Assembly: GCA_026708685.1 (NCBI GenBank)
Contig: JAPOUL010000102.1
Coordinates: 1 to 32,002, forward strand
Source of the DNA: Bacteroidota bacterium
Lineage (GTDB): Bacteria > Bacteroidota > Rhodothermia > Rhodothermales > Bin80
Direction: 5' to 3'
DNA: 32,002 nt
The translations under genes and the position numbers were made by a program. Below the pieces are notes generated by a model. That model worked only from the letters and a program-made list of their open reading frames with translations. It was not told the DNA's origin and made no database searches. Each line of letters starts with the position of its first letter. The stretch's first letter is position 1. This document shows, in pieces, positions 17,176 to 26,101 of this stretch.

Positions 17176-17916
17176 ATGTCGGATCAGTTAGATCTTCTTG
17201 TGATTGCTGCCCATCCCGATGATGCCGAATTAACGGTGGGAGGGACGATCATCAAGTCAATTCATGAAGGGCTACGGGTTGGAGTACTGGATTTAACTCA
17301 AGGGGAGTTAGGGAGCAGAGGAACCGTAGAACTTCGTGCACAGGAAGCTGCGAATGCCGCTACGGTTCTTGGTCTTTCAGTGCGAGAAAACCTGCAATTG
17401 CCTGATGGCAATATCACCTCCGATGGATTGCATCCCTTGATTGGAGTCTTGCGTCGATGGTGCCCACGGACGGTCATGACCCATCCGAGCGAGTGTCGGC
17501 ACCCTGATCATGAGGCCACGCATCATCTTGTTCGGAAGGCGTGTTTTTATGCAGGGCTTCCAAAGTTAAAGCATCCTAATGGTGCACCGCCATGGAGGCC
17601 GCACCATGTACTTTATTTTGCCGAAGTGGGACTCTTTGATCCATCCTTTGTGGTGGATGTTTCCAGTGAGTGGAGCCAAAGAACCAGAGCACTGCAATGT
17701 TATGGGTCTCAATTCCATAGTCCAGCGTATAAATCAAACAGCACAGAACCGGAAACCTTTATTTCCAGTGCTGGATTTCTGGAATGGGTGGATGCGCGTG
17801 CACGCACCTATGGGCATTTAATCGGTTGCACCTATGGCGAACCCTTTCAGTATCAAGGAACTCTTGGAGTTTCTGATCTTGATCAATTTTTACAGAGCAA
17901 TGCAGTGGATCGGTAG
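17176..17916 (+). CDS. bshB1: bacillithiol biosynthesis deacetylase BshB1 (PIG-L family)
   Basis: BshB1 removes the acetyl group from GlcNAc-malate, the second step of bacillithiol synthesis. The 246 residues show the metal-binding motifs of the PIG-L/LmbE fold: AHPDDAEL (12-19, with H13 and D16 as ligands) and HPDHEATH (109-116, with H112 as third ligand). The subfamily-typical GELGSRGT (43-50) and FYAGLPKLKH support BshB1 rather than a general GlcNAc deacetylase. It follows leuS by 3 bases. Neither bshA nor bshC is in the window, so the pathway would be completed elsewhere. Use of bacillithiol is consistent with a Bacteroidota-like lineage. Confidence 0.9.
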   Translation: MSDQLDLLVIAAHPDDAELTVGGTIIKSIHEGLRVGVLDLTQGELGSRGTVELRAQEAANAATVLGLSVRENLQLPDGNITSDGLHPLIGVLRRWCPRTVMTHPSECRHPDHEATHHLVRKACFYAGLPKLKHPNGAPPWRPHHVLYFAEVGLFDPSFVVDVSSEWSQRTRALQCYGSQFHSPAYKSNSTEPETFISSAGFLEWVDARARTYGHLIGCTYGEPFQYQGTLGVSDLDQFLQSNAVDR

Positions 17917-17947
17917 GAGCTACTCTTTTCATTGATCACGCATGTCT

Positions 17948-17955
17948 TATCTTTG
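17948..17955 (+). promoter_or_regulatory. TAnnTTTG match upstream of efp
   Basis: TATCTTTG fits the Bacteroidota -7 element TAnnTTTG exactly and lies 35 bases before the efp ATG, in the 74-base gap after bshB1. A TTG at 17932-17934 is too close (13 bases) to be the usual -33 partner, so the call rests on one element. Confidence 0.35.
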
Positions 17956-17990
17956 GTATTTCAACGAGCACTTAGGTAATTTGTATTCAG

Positions 17991-18554
17991 ATGGCGGATA
18001 CGACCAATTTCAGGAATGGCTTCACCATGCAAATTGATGGTGAGTTGTGGCAGATTGTAAAATTTCAGCATGTCAAGCCCGGTAAAGGCGGTGCTTTTGT
18101 GCGAACCACCTTAAAAAATATCCGATCTGGACGAGTGGTTGACAAGACCTTTCGGGCGGGTGAAAAGGTTCAGGGTGCACGAATTGAGCGTCGTGAACAC
18201 CAGTTTCTGTATGAAGACTCACTGGGTTTGCATTTTATGAACATGGAGGATTATGAGCAGTTTTCCTTACCTACTGATCAGATTGAGAAACGTGCGTTTC
18301 TCAAGGAAGGTGGATCCATTGACATTCTATTTCATGCAGAGACCGAAGAACCCCTTCTGGCCGAACTGCCCAAAAGTGTTGAGCTTCTGGTTGTCAAGTC
18401 AGATCCTGGGCTTCGGGGTGACACCGCCACTGGGGCGACCAAACCTGCTACTTTGGAGAGTGGGGCAACCATTAACGTTCCATTATTTATTTCGGAGGGT
18501 GATCTCGTTCGCGTCAATACAGATACTGGAGATTACATTACCCGTGTCACCTGA
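17991..18554 (+). CDS. efp: elongation factor P
   Basis: EF-P binds between the ribosomal P and E sites and rescues stalls at consecutive prolines. The 187 residues have the three beta-barrel domains of the family: the KOW-like domain I with KPGKGGAF, the middle domain, and the C-terminal OB domain with the signature GATKPATLESGATINVPLFI. The loop tip residue that is modified in many bacteria is a lysine here (K32), which suits a lysine-type modification or none, not the arginine/rhamnose type. No modification enzyme gene is nearby. A separate 74-base upstream gap suggests its own promoter. The order efp-accB-accC recurs in many bacteria. Confidence 0.97.
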   Translation: MADTTNFRNGFTMQIDGELWQIVKFQHVKPGKGGAFVRTTLKNIRSGRVVDKTFRAGEKVQGARIERREHQFLYEDSLGLHFMNMEDYEQFSLPTDQIEKRAFLKEGGSIDILFHAETEEPLLAELPKSVELLVVKSDPGLRGDTATGATKPATLESGATINVPLFISEGDLVRVNTDTGDYITRVT

Positions 18555-18566
18555 TCTTCTATATTT

Positions 18567-18580
18567 CTTTTCATTAGACC
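18567..18580 (+). repeat. 14-base repeat CTTTTCATTAGACC, copy before accB
   Basis: This exact 14-mer recurs at 28146-28159 in the gap after the antiporter gene. Twelve bases of it (CTTTTCATTAGA) occur at 6470-6481 over the propeller start codon, and nine (CTTTTCATT) at 17925-17933 before efp. All lie in or at the edge of gaps. A regulatory role is possible; no known motif is recognised. Confidence 0.35.
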
Positions 18581-18591
18581 CCTAATTAGTA

Positions 18592-19116
18592 GTGCCCAAG
18601 TTATTTTCTAAAACATGGTCTCAGGCCGACTTTGACCGGATTCAGAAGCTGATCTCTCTTGCATCTGAAGGAGATGTTTCAGAAGTAGAGATTGAAGCAG
18701 ACGGAGTCCGTGTGCTCGTTCGAAAACACCCTCAACCTCTCAATCAGCCTCCATTACAACCTCCCGTTTCAGTGATATCATCTCCGCAGGTCGTAACTCC
18801 CCCTGTTCCAGCTCAGGAATCAACCTCAGATACACCAGAAGCGTCGGTGCCATCGGAGGCACCTGCCGATCAAGGAACTCCAGTTCTGTCTCCAATGGTG
18901 GGAACCTTCTATGCAAAGCCTGCACCCGATGCCGATCCTTTTGTTCAAGTTGGTGATGCGGTTACAAAGGGGCAGATTGTATGTATTGTTGAGGCGATGA
19001 AGGTCATGAATGAGGTGGAAGCGGATACATCTGGTATCGTTCTTGCAATCTTGGCAGAAGATGGAGATGGAGTTGAATATGACCAGCCTCTCCTGTTGAT
19101 TGATCCCTCATCGTAG
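18592..19116 (+). CDS. accB: acetyl-CoA carboxylase biotin carboxyl carrier protein
   Basis: BCCP carries the carboxylated biotin between AccC and the carboxyltransferase in malonyl-CoA synthesis. The 174 residues have a short N-terminal helix region, a proline- and alanine-rich linker (45-92), and a C-terminal biotinyl domain with the attachment motif EAMKVMN, biotin lysine K137. The thumb segment [18 protein letters not shown] is typical of AccB. The start is GTG 18592, and no better ATG is available upstream. It ends 2 bases before accC, forming the standard accBC pair. The carboxyltransferase genes are not in the window. Confidence 0.96.
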   Translation: MPKLFSKTWSQADFDRIQKLISLASEGDVSEVEIEADGVRVLVRKHPQPLNQPPLQPPVSVISSPQVVTPPVPAQESTSDTPEASVPSEAPADQGTPVLSPMVGTFYAKPAPDADPFVQVGDAVTKGQIVCIVEAMKVMNEVEADTSGIVLAILAEDGDGVEYDQPLLLIDPSS

Positions 19117-19118
19117 TC

Positions 19119-20462
19119 ATGAAGAAAATTCTCATTGCGAATCGAGGCGAAATCGCTCTGAGAGTGATTCGTGCCTGCAAGGAGTTGGGATTACAAACGA
19201 TCGCCGTTTATTCGCAGGCCGATCGGGATGCTTTGCATGTTCGTTATGCCGACGAAGCAGTTTGTATAGGCCCTGCACCGTCATCGGAAAGCTATCTCAA
19301 GCCCGATTGCATCATCGCTGCAGCAGAGATCACGGGTGCGGACGCAATCCATCCAGGTTATGGGTTCCTGTCAGAAAATGCCGTCTTCAGTGCTATCTGT
19401 TCGGACAATCAGATCAAATTTATTGGGCCATCTCCTGACACGATTGCAATGATGGGGGATAAGAGCCGTGCAAAAGATCAGATGCAATTAGCAGGTGTGC
19501 CCGTTGTGCCTGGATCGGATGGAGTTGTCCCTTCGGTAGAGGATGGGAAACGGCTTGCCGCAGAGATCGGTTATCCCGTAATGATCAAGGCTAGTGCTGG
19601 TGGGGGGGGGCGTGGAATGCGGGCAGTGATGGATGAATCTGATTTTGAACTGAGTTTTCAGTCCGCCGAAACCGAAGCCCAAGCTGCCTTTGGGAATTCT
19701 GAGATCTATATTGAGAAACTCATCCAAAACCCGCGTCATATCGAGATTCAAGTAATGGGAGATGGACAGGGGACAACCCTTCACTATGGAGAACGAGAAT
19801 GCTCCATTCAGCGCCGGCACCAGAAGCTGCTGGAGGAAGCTCCCTCCATTGCCGTAGACCAGAATCTGCGTGAACGCATGGGAGCTGCTGCCATTGCTGG
19901 TGCTGAATCCGTGGATTATGAGGGAGCGGGAACGATTGAATTTTTGCTTGACTCTTCAGGGCAGTTCTACTTCATGGAAATGAACACCCGTATTCAGGTT
20001 GAACACCCCGTGACCGAAGAAATTACAGGCTTGGATTTAATTCGACAGCAAATCCTGATCGCCATGGGAGAACGGCTCACCCCATCCAATCAGCCCGTAC
20101 CCATTGCGGGTCACTCCATTGAGTGCCGCATTAATGCCGAGGATCCACAGAAAAACTTTCGTCCCTCTCCGGGAACGATCAAGGATTTCCATCCTCCAGG
20201 TGGGCCTGGAATACGAACGGATACGCATGTCTATGCCGGATATCAAATCCCTGCACACTATGACTCCATGATTGCCAAGTTGATTGTTCATGGTCCAAAC
20301 CGAGAGTGGGCGATCCACAGGATGCAGCGTGCACTGGATGAATTTGTCCTTGAGGGTGTGGCTACCACCATTCCGTTCCACCAAGAATTATTGAGGCATC
20401 CAGCATTTATCGCAGGTGAGACCGACACTCACTTTGTTGAAAACCAAATGTTATCAAATTGA
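19119..20462 (+). CDS. accC: acetyl-CoA carboxylase, biotin carboxylase subunit
   Basis: AccC carboxylates the biotin on BCCP using ATP and bicarbonate. The 447 residues match the family length. The N-terminal preATP-grasp domain starts [18 protein letters not shown]. The ATP-grasp domain has the glycine-rich loop GGGGRGMR (161-168), [19 protein letters not shown], and [14 protein letters not shown] with the catalytic residues. The C-terminal domain has ECRINAEDP. The glycine loop is encoded with a G9 run (19602-19610), an unusual codon choice in an essential gene. It starts 2 bases after accB and is followed by gcvH after 23 bases. Confidence 0.98.
   Translation: MKKILIANRGEIALRVIRACKELGLQTIAVYSQADRDALHVRYADEAVCIGPAPSSESYLKPDCIIAAAEITGADAIHPGYGFLSENAVFSAICSDNQIKFIGPSPDTIAMMGDKSRAKDQMQLAGVPVVPGSDGVVPSVEDGKRLAAEIGYPVMIKASAGGGGRGMRAVMDESDFELSFQSAETEAQAAFGNSEIYIEKLIQNPRHIEIQVMGDGQGTTLHYGERECSIQRRHQKLLEEAPSIAVDQNLRERMGAAAIAGAESVDYEGAGTIEFLLDSSGQFYFMEMNTRIQVEHPVTEEITGLDLIRQQILIAMGERLTPSNQPVPIAGHSIECRINAEDPQKNFRPSPGTIKDFHPPGGPGIRTDTHVYAGYQIPAHYDSMIAKLIVHGPNREWAIHRMQRALDEFVLEGVATTIPFHQELLRHPAFIAGETDTHFVENQMLSN
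19602..19610 (+). repeat. G9 homopolymer inside accC
   Basis: Nine consecutive G encode part of the ATP-binding glycine loop (GGT GGG GGG GGG CGT). The reading frame is intact as given. Confidence 0.9.
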
Positions 20463-20485
20463 CAATCACCCTAAACTCTTGATTC

Positions 20486-20869
20486 ATGAATTTACCAGAA
20501 CAACTTAAGTACACCGAAGATCATGAGTGGCTCCAGTTGAGTGATGATGGCACGACCGCCAAGATTGGAATCACAGATTTTGCACAAGGTGAACTAGGAG
20601 ATATTGTATTTGTAGAGCTGGAAGCGGTTGGAGACCTGTATGAGCAGGGAGATGTCTTCGGTACGGTTGAGGCGGTCAAAGCCGTATCTGAACTTTTTAT
20701 TCCCGTTTCAGCAACGATATATCAACATAATCCTGCCCTTGAAGATCAGCCTGAACTAGTCAACACCGATCCCTACGGTGAAGGATGGATGATTGAGGTT
20801 GAACTCACGGATCCATCCCAGGTGGATGAACTGCTGTCTGCTGATGCATATGCCGATCTTGTGCGTTAA
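20486..20869 (+). CDS. gcvH: glycine cleavage system H protein
   Basis: GcvH is the lipoyl carrier that shuttles the aminomethyl group between the P, T and L proteins. The 127 residues match the family. The lipoyl-binding motif GTVEAVKAVSEL places the modified lysine at K65, and the start LKYTEDHEWLQL and the GDIVFVELEAVG segment are typical. No gcvT or gcvP lies nearby. An isolated GcvH is common and may also act as a lipoyl relay. It sits between accC (23 bases) and guaA (9 bases), probably in one transcript with them. Confidence 0.97.
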   Translation: MNLPEQLKYTEDHEWLQLSDDGTTAKIGITDFAQGELGDIVFVELEAVGDLYEQGDVFGTVEAVKAVSELFIPVSATIYQHNPALEDQPELVNTDPYGEGWMIEVELTDPSQVDELLSADAYADLVR

Positions 20870-20878
20870 ATCTGCCGA

Positions 20879-22441
20879 ATGGGTGAACGAATTGTCGTTG
20901 TTGATTTTGGAGCTCAGTACACCCAACTGATTGCTCGTCGCATCCGTGAAGCGGGAGTCTTTTCGGAAATTCTTCCGTGTACCGCTGGCATAGATGAACT
21001 GGCTGGTGCGACAGGGATCGTTCTTTCGGGAGGTCCCAGTTCCGTGTATCAGGAAGGTGCCCCCCAACTGGATCCAGACATTCTCCGTCTTCGTCGTGAC
21101 GATGGTTCACCCATGCCTGTTCTTGGAATCTGTTATGGGTTGCAGGCTCTGGTTTCGTGTACTGGGGGAGAAGTCTCTGCGGCAGATCATCGAGAGTTTG
21201 GCCGTGCCAACCTCCAAATCCATCACGGAGAGGATCTCCTCAGAGGAGTGAAGGATGGATCACAGGTGTGGATGAGTCATGGAGATCTACCCGTTGCTAT
21301 TGGTCCAGACTATGAAGTGATTGCTGATACATCCAGTGCTCCCATTGCCGCGATTCGTCATCAAGTGCTCCCACATTTTGGGGTACAGTTTCATCCTGAA
21401 GTGGTTCATACCCATGATGGGCAGCGCATCTTTGAGAATTTTCTTCGCATCATCTGTAGGTGTGAGGGTCAGTGGTCACCTGCCTCTTATTTAGATCAGA
21501 AGACTGAGCAGATCCAGGAACTGGTTGGCTCCGATCACGTCATCCTTGGCCTGTCTGGTGGGGTAGATTCATCGGTAGCAGCATGTCTGATTCACCGAGC
21601 CATCAAAGATCAACTCACCTGTATCTTTGTCAATAACGGTCTATTACGGCACGGGGAGTGGGAGCAGGTTCAGCAAATGTTTCGAGATCATTTTAAGATT
21701 CGTCTTCTTGCCATTGATGCGAGCGAACAGTTCTTGACCAATTTACAGGGAGTCGTGGATCCCGAACGAAAGCGTATCATCATTGGCAACACCTTTGTAC
21801 GGGTCTTTGAAGAGGCAACCCGATCCCTTGCTGATGATCTGGGCTCCTCGCCACGATTTTTAGCTCAGGGGACTTTATATCCTGATGTCATTGAGAGTGT
21901 ATCGTTCAAGGGACCAAGTGTTACGATCAAAACCCATCATAATGTTGGTGGCTTGCCTGAAGATCATTCATTTGAACTGCTTGAGCCGTTTCGTGAGCTC
22001 TTCAAGGATGAGGTTCGGGAGATAGGCAAATTATTGGAACTGCCATCAGCAATGATTGGACGCCACCCGTTTCCAGGGCCTGGGCTGGCGGTTCGGATTT
22101 TGGGTTCTGTCACTGATCACAGGTTACATCTCCTTCGTCAGGCAGATCAAATCTTTATTGAAGAATTGCATGCCTATCAGCTCTATGATCAGGTATGGCA
22201 GGCGTTTGCTGTCCTTCTTCCCGTACAGACCGTTGGGGTCATGGGGGATGAACGCACCTATGAACAAGTATGCGTCTTAAGAGCTGTAACCAGCCAGGAT
22301 GGAATGACGGCGGACTGGGCGAAGCTTCCCGATGATTTTTTGGGCTATGTTTCCAATCGGATTGTCAACGAAGTCAAAGGCATCAACCGCGTTGCTTATG
22401 ATATCAGTTCTAAACCACCTGCCACGATTGAATGGGAATAG
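20879..22441 (+). CDS. guaA: GMP synthase (glutamine-hydrolysing)
   Basis: GuaA converts XMP to GMP with ATP and glutamine. The 520 residues contain a class I glutamine amidotransferase domain (1-190) with nucleophile C85 in GICYGLQAL and H172/E174 in QFHPEV, then the ATP pyrophosphatase domain with the PP-loop LSGGVDSS (225-232), and the dimerisation domain ending KPPATIEWE. All catalytic residues are present. The start ATG 20879 is 9 bases after gcvH. The downstream gene begins 5 bases after its stop. Confidence 0.98.
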   Translation: MGERIVVVDFGAQYTQLIARRIREAGVFSEILPCTAGIDELAGATGIVLSGGPSSVYQEGAPQLDPDILRLRRDDGSPMPVLGICYGLQALVSCTGGEVSAADHREFGRANLQIHHGEDLLRGVKDGSQVWMSHGDLPVAIGPDYEVIADTSSAPIAAIRHQVLPHFGVQFHPEVVHTHDGQRIFENFLRIICRCEGQWSPASYLDQKTEQIQELVGSDHVILGLSGGVDSSVAACLIHRAIKDQLTCIFVNNGLLRHGEWEQVQQMFRDHFKIRLLAIDASEQFLTNLQGVVDPERKRIIIGNTFVRVFEEATRSLADDLGSSPRFLAQGTLYPDVIESVSFKGPSVTIKTHHNVGGLPEDHSFELLEPFRELFKDEVREIGKLLELPSAMIGRHPFPGPGLAVRILGSVTDHRLHLLRQADQIFIEELHAYQLYDQVWQAFAVLLPVQTVGVMGDERTYEQVCVLRAVTSQDGMTADWAKLPDDFLGYVSNRIVNEVKGINRVAYDISSKPPATIEWE

Positions 22442-22446
22442 ATCAA

Positions 22447-23859
22447 ATGAAACACACCCTAATTTTGCTGGGGCTTCTGGTTCTTTTCATCGGAAAGGGG
22501 GATCTCTCTCTGGCCATTGCACAATCTGTACCATCAACGGAGGCACAACAGCAGTTCCAGAGCGCACTGGAAGCGTTTGAATCCAATAGATATGGTGAGG
22601 CCTACTATGGATTTTTGGAGGTCTCTGACCAGAAGCCATTGCATCAGAATACAACGGCTTCCATGATGATGGCTGCCAAATCACTCTATCGCATGGGTGA
22701 TTATTCCAGTGCCATCACGCTTCTCAATGATTTTATAGAGCAGTTTCCCAATAGCCGTTATCTGGATAATGCTCAAGATCTTATTATCAGTTCACGCGAG
22801 CAATTGGACAGCATAAAAAGGGAGCAAGAATATATCCGTCTTGGCCTGGCATTGCCGCTCACGGAGCTATCCGTCACACGTTCTCTCTTCCAGGGGGTTC
22901 AATTTGCTGTGGATACCTACAATCAGACGAGTCAACGTAAAGTAAAGATTCTGTTCAGAGATACAGGGATGTCGTCCAATAGCGCACTTGTAGCTGTTCA
23001 ATCTCTGACCAATGAAAATGTATCCGCCATTATCGGGCCCCTGTTTAGTGATCAGGTGGATGCATCCGCCAGTGTGACTGAACCTCAACAGGTGGTTTTG
23101 ATGGCTCCCCTGGCGACAGATACGGGAATTACCGATGGGCATCAATATGTTTTTCAGGTCAATACTACATTACCAGAGCGGGGGCGGGCCATAGCACGGC
23201 AGGCTATAGACTATTTGAATCTTTCTCAAATCGGAATTGTGATAGAGGCACAGGATGACCAGAGTCAAGAAATGATGCAGGGATTTGTTGAAGAACTCAA
23301 GGCTCATGGGTTGGTGCCCCATTTTGTGTATGAAGTCCAGTCCATGGTGGACTGGGCAAGGCTTCCCCAACTGATTCCCATGGATACTCTCGCAGGTGCT
23401 GAGGGCATCTTTTTTGCATTGAACCATACCCATGAAACCAGTGCTTCGCGTCGTGTGCAGGATGCGGTCAATAGTGTCGGTCAGATCGGAATGCGTCCAT
23501 TCGTTTTAAGTTCTTTTCCCTTGAAGTTTCTTGATTTATCTCGCTATGGCAATACGCTATCTGCGTATTATGTAGATGCGTACTATGAGAATGAACGCAG
23601 GCTGATCACCCAACAGTTCATCCATCAATTTGAAGAGTTCTATGGAGGTATTTCACCCGATCAATTTGCTTATGTCGGCTATGATGTGACTGAAATGCTC
23701 CTCCAAGTTCTTGCCATGGATGGCGATTTAATGGACCACCTTCTCAATGCGTCTTTATATGATGGGGTTCGCATGCGCATTCAGTTTGGAGAGCAGCGAC
23801 GCAATATGGGGGTGTATTTATTTGAACATACCCCAGTGGGTCCCCAACTGATCCGATGA
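22447..23859 (+). CDS. periplasmic-binding-fold protein with N-terminal TPR, LpoA-like
   Basis: From ATG 22447 the product has 470 residues. A signal peptide (hydrophobic 4-24, probable cleavage after AIA at residue 25) has no lipobox, so a soluble periplasmic protein is expected. Residues 30-120 form TPR-like helical pairs (AAKSLYRMGDYSSAITLLNDFIEQFPNSRY). Residues about 125-470 match the type I periplasmic-binding fold of branched-chain amino acid receptors: LGLALPLT, ENVSAIIGPLFSDQV, YAYVGYDVTEMLLQ-type ends. TPR plus this fold is the architecture of LpoA, an activator of penicillin-binding proteins, but LpoA is an outer-membrane lipoprotein and this one seems not to be. The neighbour bamD favours an envelope role over amino acid uptake; no ABC permease is nearby. 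The upstream frame to 22432 overlaps guaA. Confidence 0.75.
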   Translation: MKHTLILLGLLVLFIGKGDLSLAIAQSVPSTEAQQQFQSALEAFESNRYGEAYYGFLEVSDQKPLHQNTTASMMMAAKSLYRMGDYSSAITLLNDFIEQFPNSRYLDNAQDLIISSREQLDSIKREQEYIRLGLALPLTELSVTRSLFQGVQFAVDTYNQTSQRKVKILFRDTGMSSNSALVAVQSLTNENVSAIIGPLFSDQVDASASVTEPQQVVLMAPLATDTGITDGHQYVFQVNTTLPERGRAIARQAIDYLNLSQIGIVIEAQDDQSQEMMQGFVEELKAHGLVPHFVYEVQSMVDWARLPQLIPMDTLAGAEGIFFALNHTHETSASRRVQDAVNSVGQIGMRPFVLSSFPLKFLDLSRYGNTLSAYYVDAYYENERRLITQQFIHQFEEFYGGISPDQFAYVGYDVTEMLLQVLAMDGDLMDHLLNASLYDGVRMRIQFGEQRRNMGVYLFEHTPVGPQLIR

Positions 23860-23923
23860 AGGAACAGAACGGTGCAGATCTTGGTTTGAGCAATGAAATC
23901 AGTCCTCCGTTCGTTCTACGTTC

Positions 23924-23952
23924 TTGACATCTCTGCCTCCCATCGTTCATCT
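23924..23952 (+). promoter_or_regulatory. possible sigma-70-like promoter before bamD
   Basis: A perfect TTGACA (23924-23929) is followed after 17 bases by TCATCT (23947-23952), a poor -10 match. It lies in the 105-base gap before bamD, the largest gap in this part of the array. Bacteroidota-type promoters differ from this pattern, so support is weak. Confidence 0.25.
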
Positions 23953-23964
23953 TATTTTTAACCA

Positions 23965-24765
23965 ATGAAGAACTCTCTTTTTGTTTTGATGATCCTCATT
24001 GCTGGGTGCACAGGATCTGGGCGATTGTCTCATGATTCTCCTCGTGAAGCCTACGAAAAAGGAATGGATTATTTTGAAAGAGGGCGCCACAGTAGGGCAG
24101 CACAGTATTTTCAGGGAGTCTTTGATTATGGACGCACCCATGAATGGGCAGCGGATGCTCAGCTTTATCTTGCCCGTGCCCATCATCAAAACCGCGACTT
24201 TATTCTGGCTGCCAGCGAGTATTCTCGTTTTGCCGAGTTATTTCGATCGGATGACCGCGTTGCTGATGCCGAGTTTCAACGAGCCATGACCTTTTATGAG
24301 CGCTCTCCCAAAATTGAACTTGATCAGACGACTACGCATCAGGGCATTGAGGTCTTTAACCTGTACATTCAGAGGCACTCTACCCATGATTCAGTAGATG
24401 TAGCGGTGCAGCGGGTAGGGGAATTGCGTCGCAAGCTTGCCGACAAACAATTTCATTCTGCAATCTTGTATGAACGTAGAGGTCTTTACCAAGCGGCCGC
24501 ACTTTCGTATGAGGCAGTCTTTGATAAATTTCCCGACACCCCTCTTGCTGATGATGCATTACTTGGAGCGGTGCGTTCGTACATTGAGTTCAGTGCACTA
24601 AGCATAGAAGCACGTCAACCAGAGCGGTTGCAAAAAGCCATCACCAACTATCAGAGGTTGATTGATTTGTTTCCAGACAGTGAGTTGATTGAAGAAGCCA
24701 CAGAGTTTAGCGACATTGCTCGCCAAGAACTTGACGAGTTGCTTGAAGAAGACACAACCTTGTAG
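23965..24765 (+). CDS. bamD: outer membrane protein assembly factor BamD
   Basis: BamD is the lipoprotein of the BAM complex that inserts beta-barrel proteins. The 266 residues start with a lipoprotein signal (NSLFVLMILIAGC, acyl cysteine C15). Five TPR-like repeats follow, including EAYEKGMDYFERGRHSRAAQYFQGVF, AQLYLARAHHQNRDFILAASEYSRFAELF and SAILYERRGLYQAAALSYEAVFDKFPDTPLADDAL, which match the YfiO/BamD pattern. The length is typical. It is followed 9 bases later by nadD. The large TonB receptor at 28545 is a likely client class. Other TPR lipoproteins are possible, but the repeat layout favours BamD. Confidence 0.88.
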   Translation: MKNSLFVLMILIAGCTGSGRLSHDSPREAYEKGMDYFERGRHSRAAQYFQGVFDYGRTHEWAADAQLYLARAHHQNRDFILAASEYSRFAELFRSDDRVADAEFQRAMTFYERSPKIELDQTTTHQGIEVFNLYIQRHSTHDSVDVAVQRVGELRRKLADKQFHSAILYERRGLYQAAALSYEAVFDKFPDTPLADDALLGAVRSYIEFSALSIEARQPERLQKAITNYQRLIDLFPDSELIEEATEFSDIARQELDELLEEDTTL

Positions 24766-24774
24766 TGATATTGC

Positions 24775-25386
24775 ATGCATGTCGGCATTTTCGGGGGTAG
24801 TTTTGACCCGCCCCATATTGCACACTCCATCATTGCAGAAACCGTTCGGTGCGTGTTTGATCTTGAATTGGTGTTATGGGTTCCGACATTTGCACCCCCT
24901 CATAAGCCTGCCTCCCGTCTGGCTCCATTTACTGATAGACTTGCCATGGTGCGTCATGCGATTTCCCTGCATTCAGCCTTTCAAGTTTCTGACATTGAGG
25001 CATCCCTCCCGTCGCCGACGTACACCATACGGATGATTCAAGCTCTACGGAAACAGTATGAACATGCAAGATTCTCTTTGATCATTGGCAGTGATAGCTT
25101 GGTCCAGTTCCATTTATGGTCCGATCCAGAGTTGATCAGCAAAGAATGTGAGCTACTGGTCTATCCCCGAATGGGGTATCCCATTGAAGAGATCCAGATA
25201 CCAGAGTATCTGCAGAATCAAGTTCAATGGGTAACAGCCCCGTTACTTTCCATTAGCGGAGAGTATGTGCGTCAGTGTTGTATGGAACAGAAATCCATCC
25301 GTTATTTAGTCTCAGAGAGTGTTCGCCACTATGTGATCAAACATCAGCTCTATTCGACGGTTGATGGGGGATCCATACAGACGTAA
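24775..25386 (+). CDS. nadD: nicotinate-nucleotide adenylyltransferase NadD
   Basis: NadD makes deamido-NAD from nicotinate mononucleotide and ATP. The 203 residues show the nucleotidyltransferase signature GGSFDPPHIAH (7-17) and the C-terminal ISGEYVR (160-166), which corresponds to the ISxxxxR phosphate-binding motif. IIGSDSLVQFHLW is the substrate-binding segment. The start ATG 24775 directly precedes the fold (HVGIFGGSF). The stop TAA overlaps the next start (TAATG). It probably shares a transcript with bamD and the PhoU-like gene. Confidence 0.96.
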   Translation: MHVGIFGGSFDPPHIAHSIIAETVRCVFDLELVLWVPTFAPPHKPASRLAPFTDRLAMVRHAISLHSAFQVSDIEASLPSPTYTIRMIQALRKQYEHARFSLIIGSDSLVQFHLWSDPELISKECELLVYPRMGYPIEEIQIPEYLQNQVQWVTAPLLSISGEYVRQCCMEQKSIRYLVSESVRHYVIKHQLYSTVDGGSIQT

Positions 25387-26045
25387 TGATCATGGGTTTT
25401 TTAGATTTTCTTACGGGGAACCAGCCCCCACTTATTCGTGATTCGCTGGATGACATTAAGGTCATGATGGATACCGGGCGCAGTTTATTTGCTGCCTCAA
25501 GTGGAAGGCTCTTGGAGAACGAAATTTTAGATGAAGATATAGCGGCTCATCAGGCGGTGATCAGCAAGCGTGAACATTCGGTACGGCGTGCTGTTCTGGA
25601 GCATTTGAATATTGACCCTAAGCGAGAACTAGTCCTGTGCATGAAGCTGTTGACCGTTGCCCAAGAAGCGGAGCGCATAGGGCAAATGGGCAGGGTCATT
25701 GAATGGGCTGCCACCCTCGCGAACAGCCCTAGAATTGGAACCATTGTAGATCAGATTCGTGAGTTGCGCAATCAGACACTGTCGCAGTTTGATGTTGCCC
25801 GTGATTCTTTTTTGGAAGGCGATGCTAACAAGGCACGAGATGTTCAGAGTGAACATGATCGATTGGATGCAGACTTGCGTAAGATTTTAGATCAACTGGC
25901 CAATTCTGATTTATCACCTCATCAAATCGTACCATGCACTATCGGGGCATCTTCCATAGGGCGGATCGGAGAACATCTTACCAGTATCGCTCGATGTGTG
26001 ATTGAACCTCTTCATCGAGTACGAGAACATGGGGATCTTTCATAG
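25386..26045 (+). CDS. PhoU-like protein
   Basis: The 219 residues are almost entirely helical, with no signal peptide. Two related halves carry the PhoU pattern: a helix with EHSVRRAVLEHL, then KLLTVAQEAERIGQMGRVIEWAATL in the first half, and GASSIGRIGEHLTSIARCVIEP in the second. The E-x-I/L-G/A-D-like metal-site positions appear as EAERIG and SIGRIGEH. PhoU proteins tune phosphate or other ion transport. No pst genes are here, so the partner is unknown; the antiporter at 26673 is a nearby candidate only by position. ATG 25386 overlaps the nadD stop, and ATG 25392 (MGFLDFL) is an equally good start. Confidence 0.75.
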   Translation: MIMGFLDFLTGNQPPLIRDSLDDIKVMMDTGRSLFAASSGRLLENEILDEDIAAHQAVISKREHSVRRAVLEHLNIDPKRELVLCMKLLTVAQEAERIGQMGRVIEWAATLANSPRIGTIVDQIRELRNQTLSQFDVARDSFLEGDANKARDVQSEHDRLDADLRKILDQLANSDLSPHQIVPCTIGASSIGRIGEHLTSIARCVIEPLHRVREHGDLS

Positions 26046-26101
26046 GCATTCCCTCATGTGATTTTACACCAAATTTATTTCATCAATCATTTTCTTCAAC
26101 G

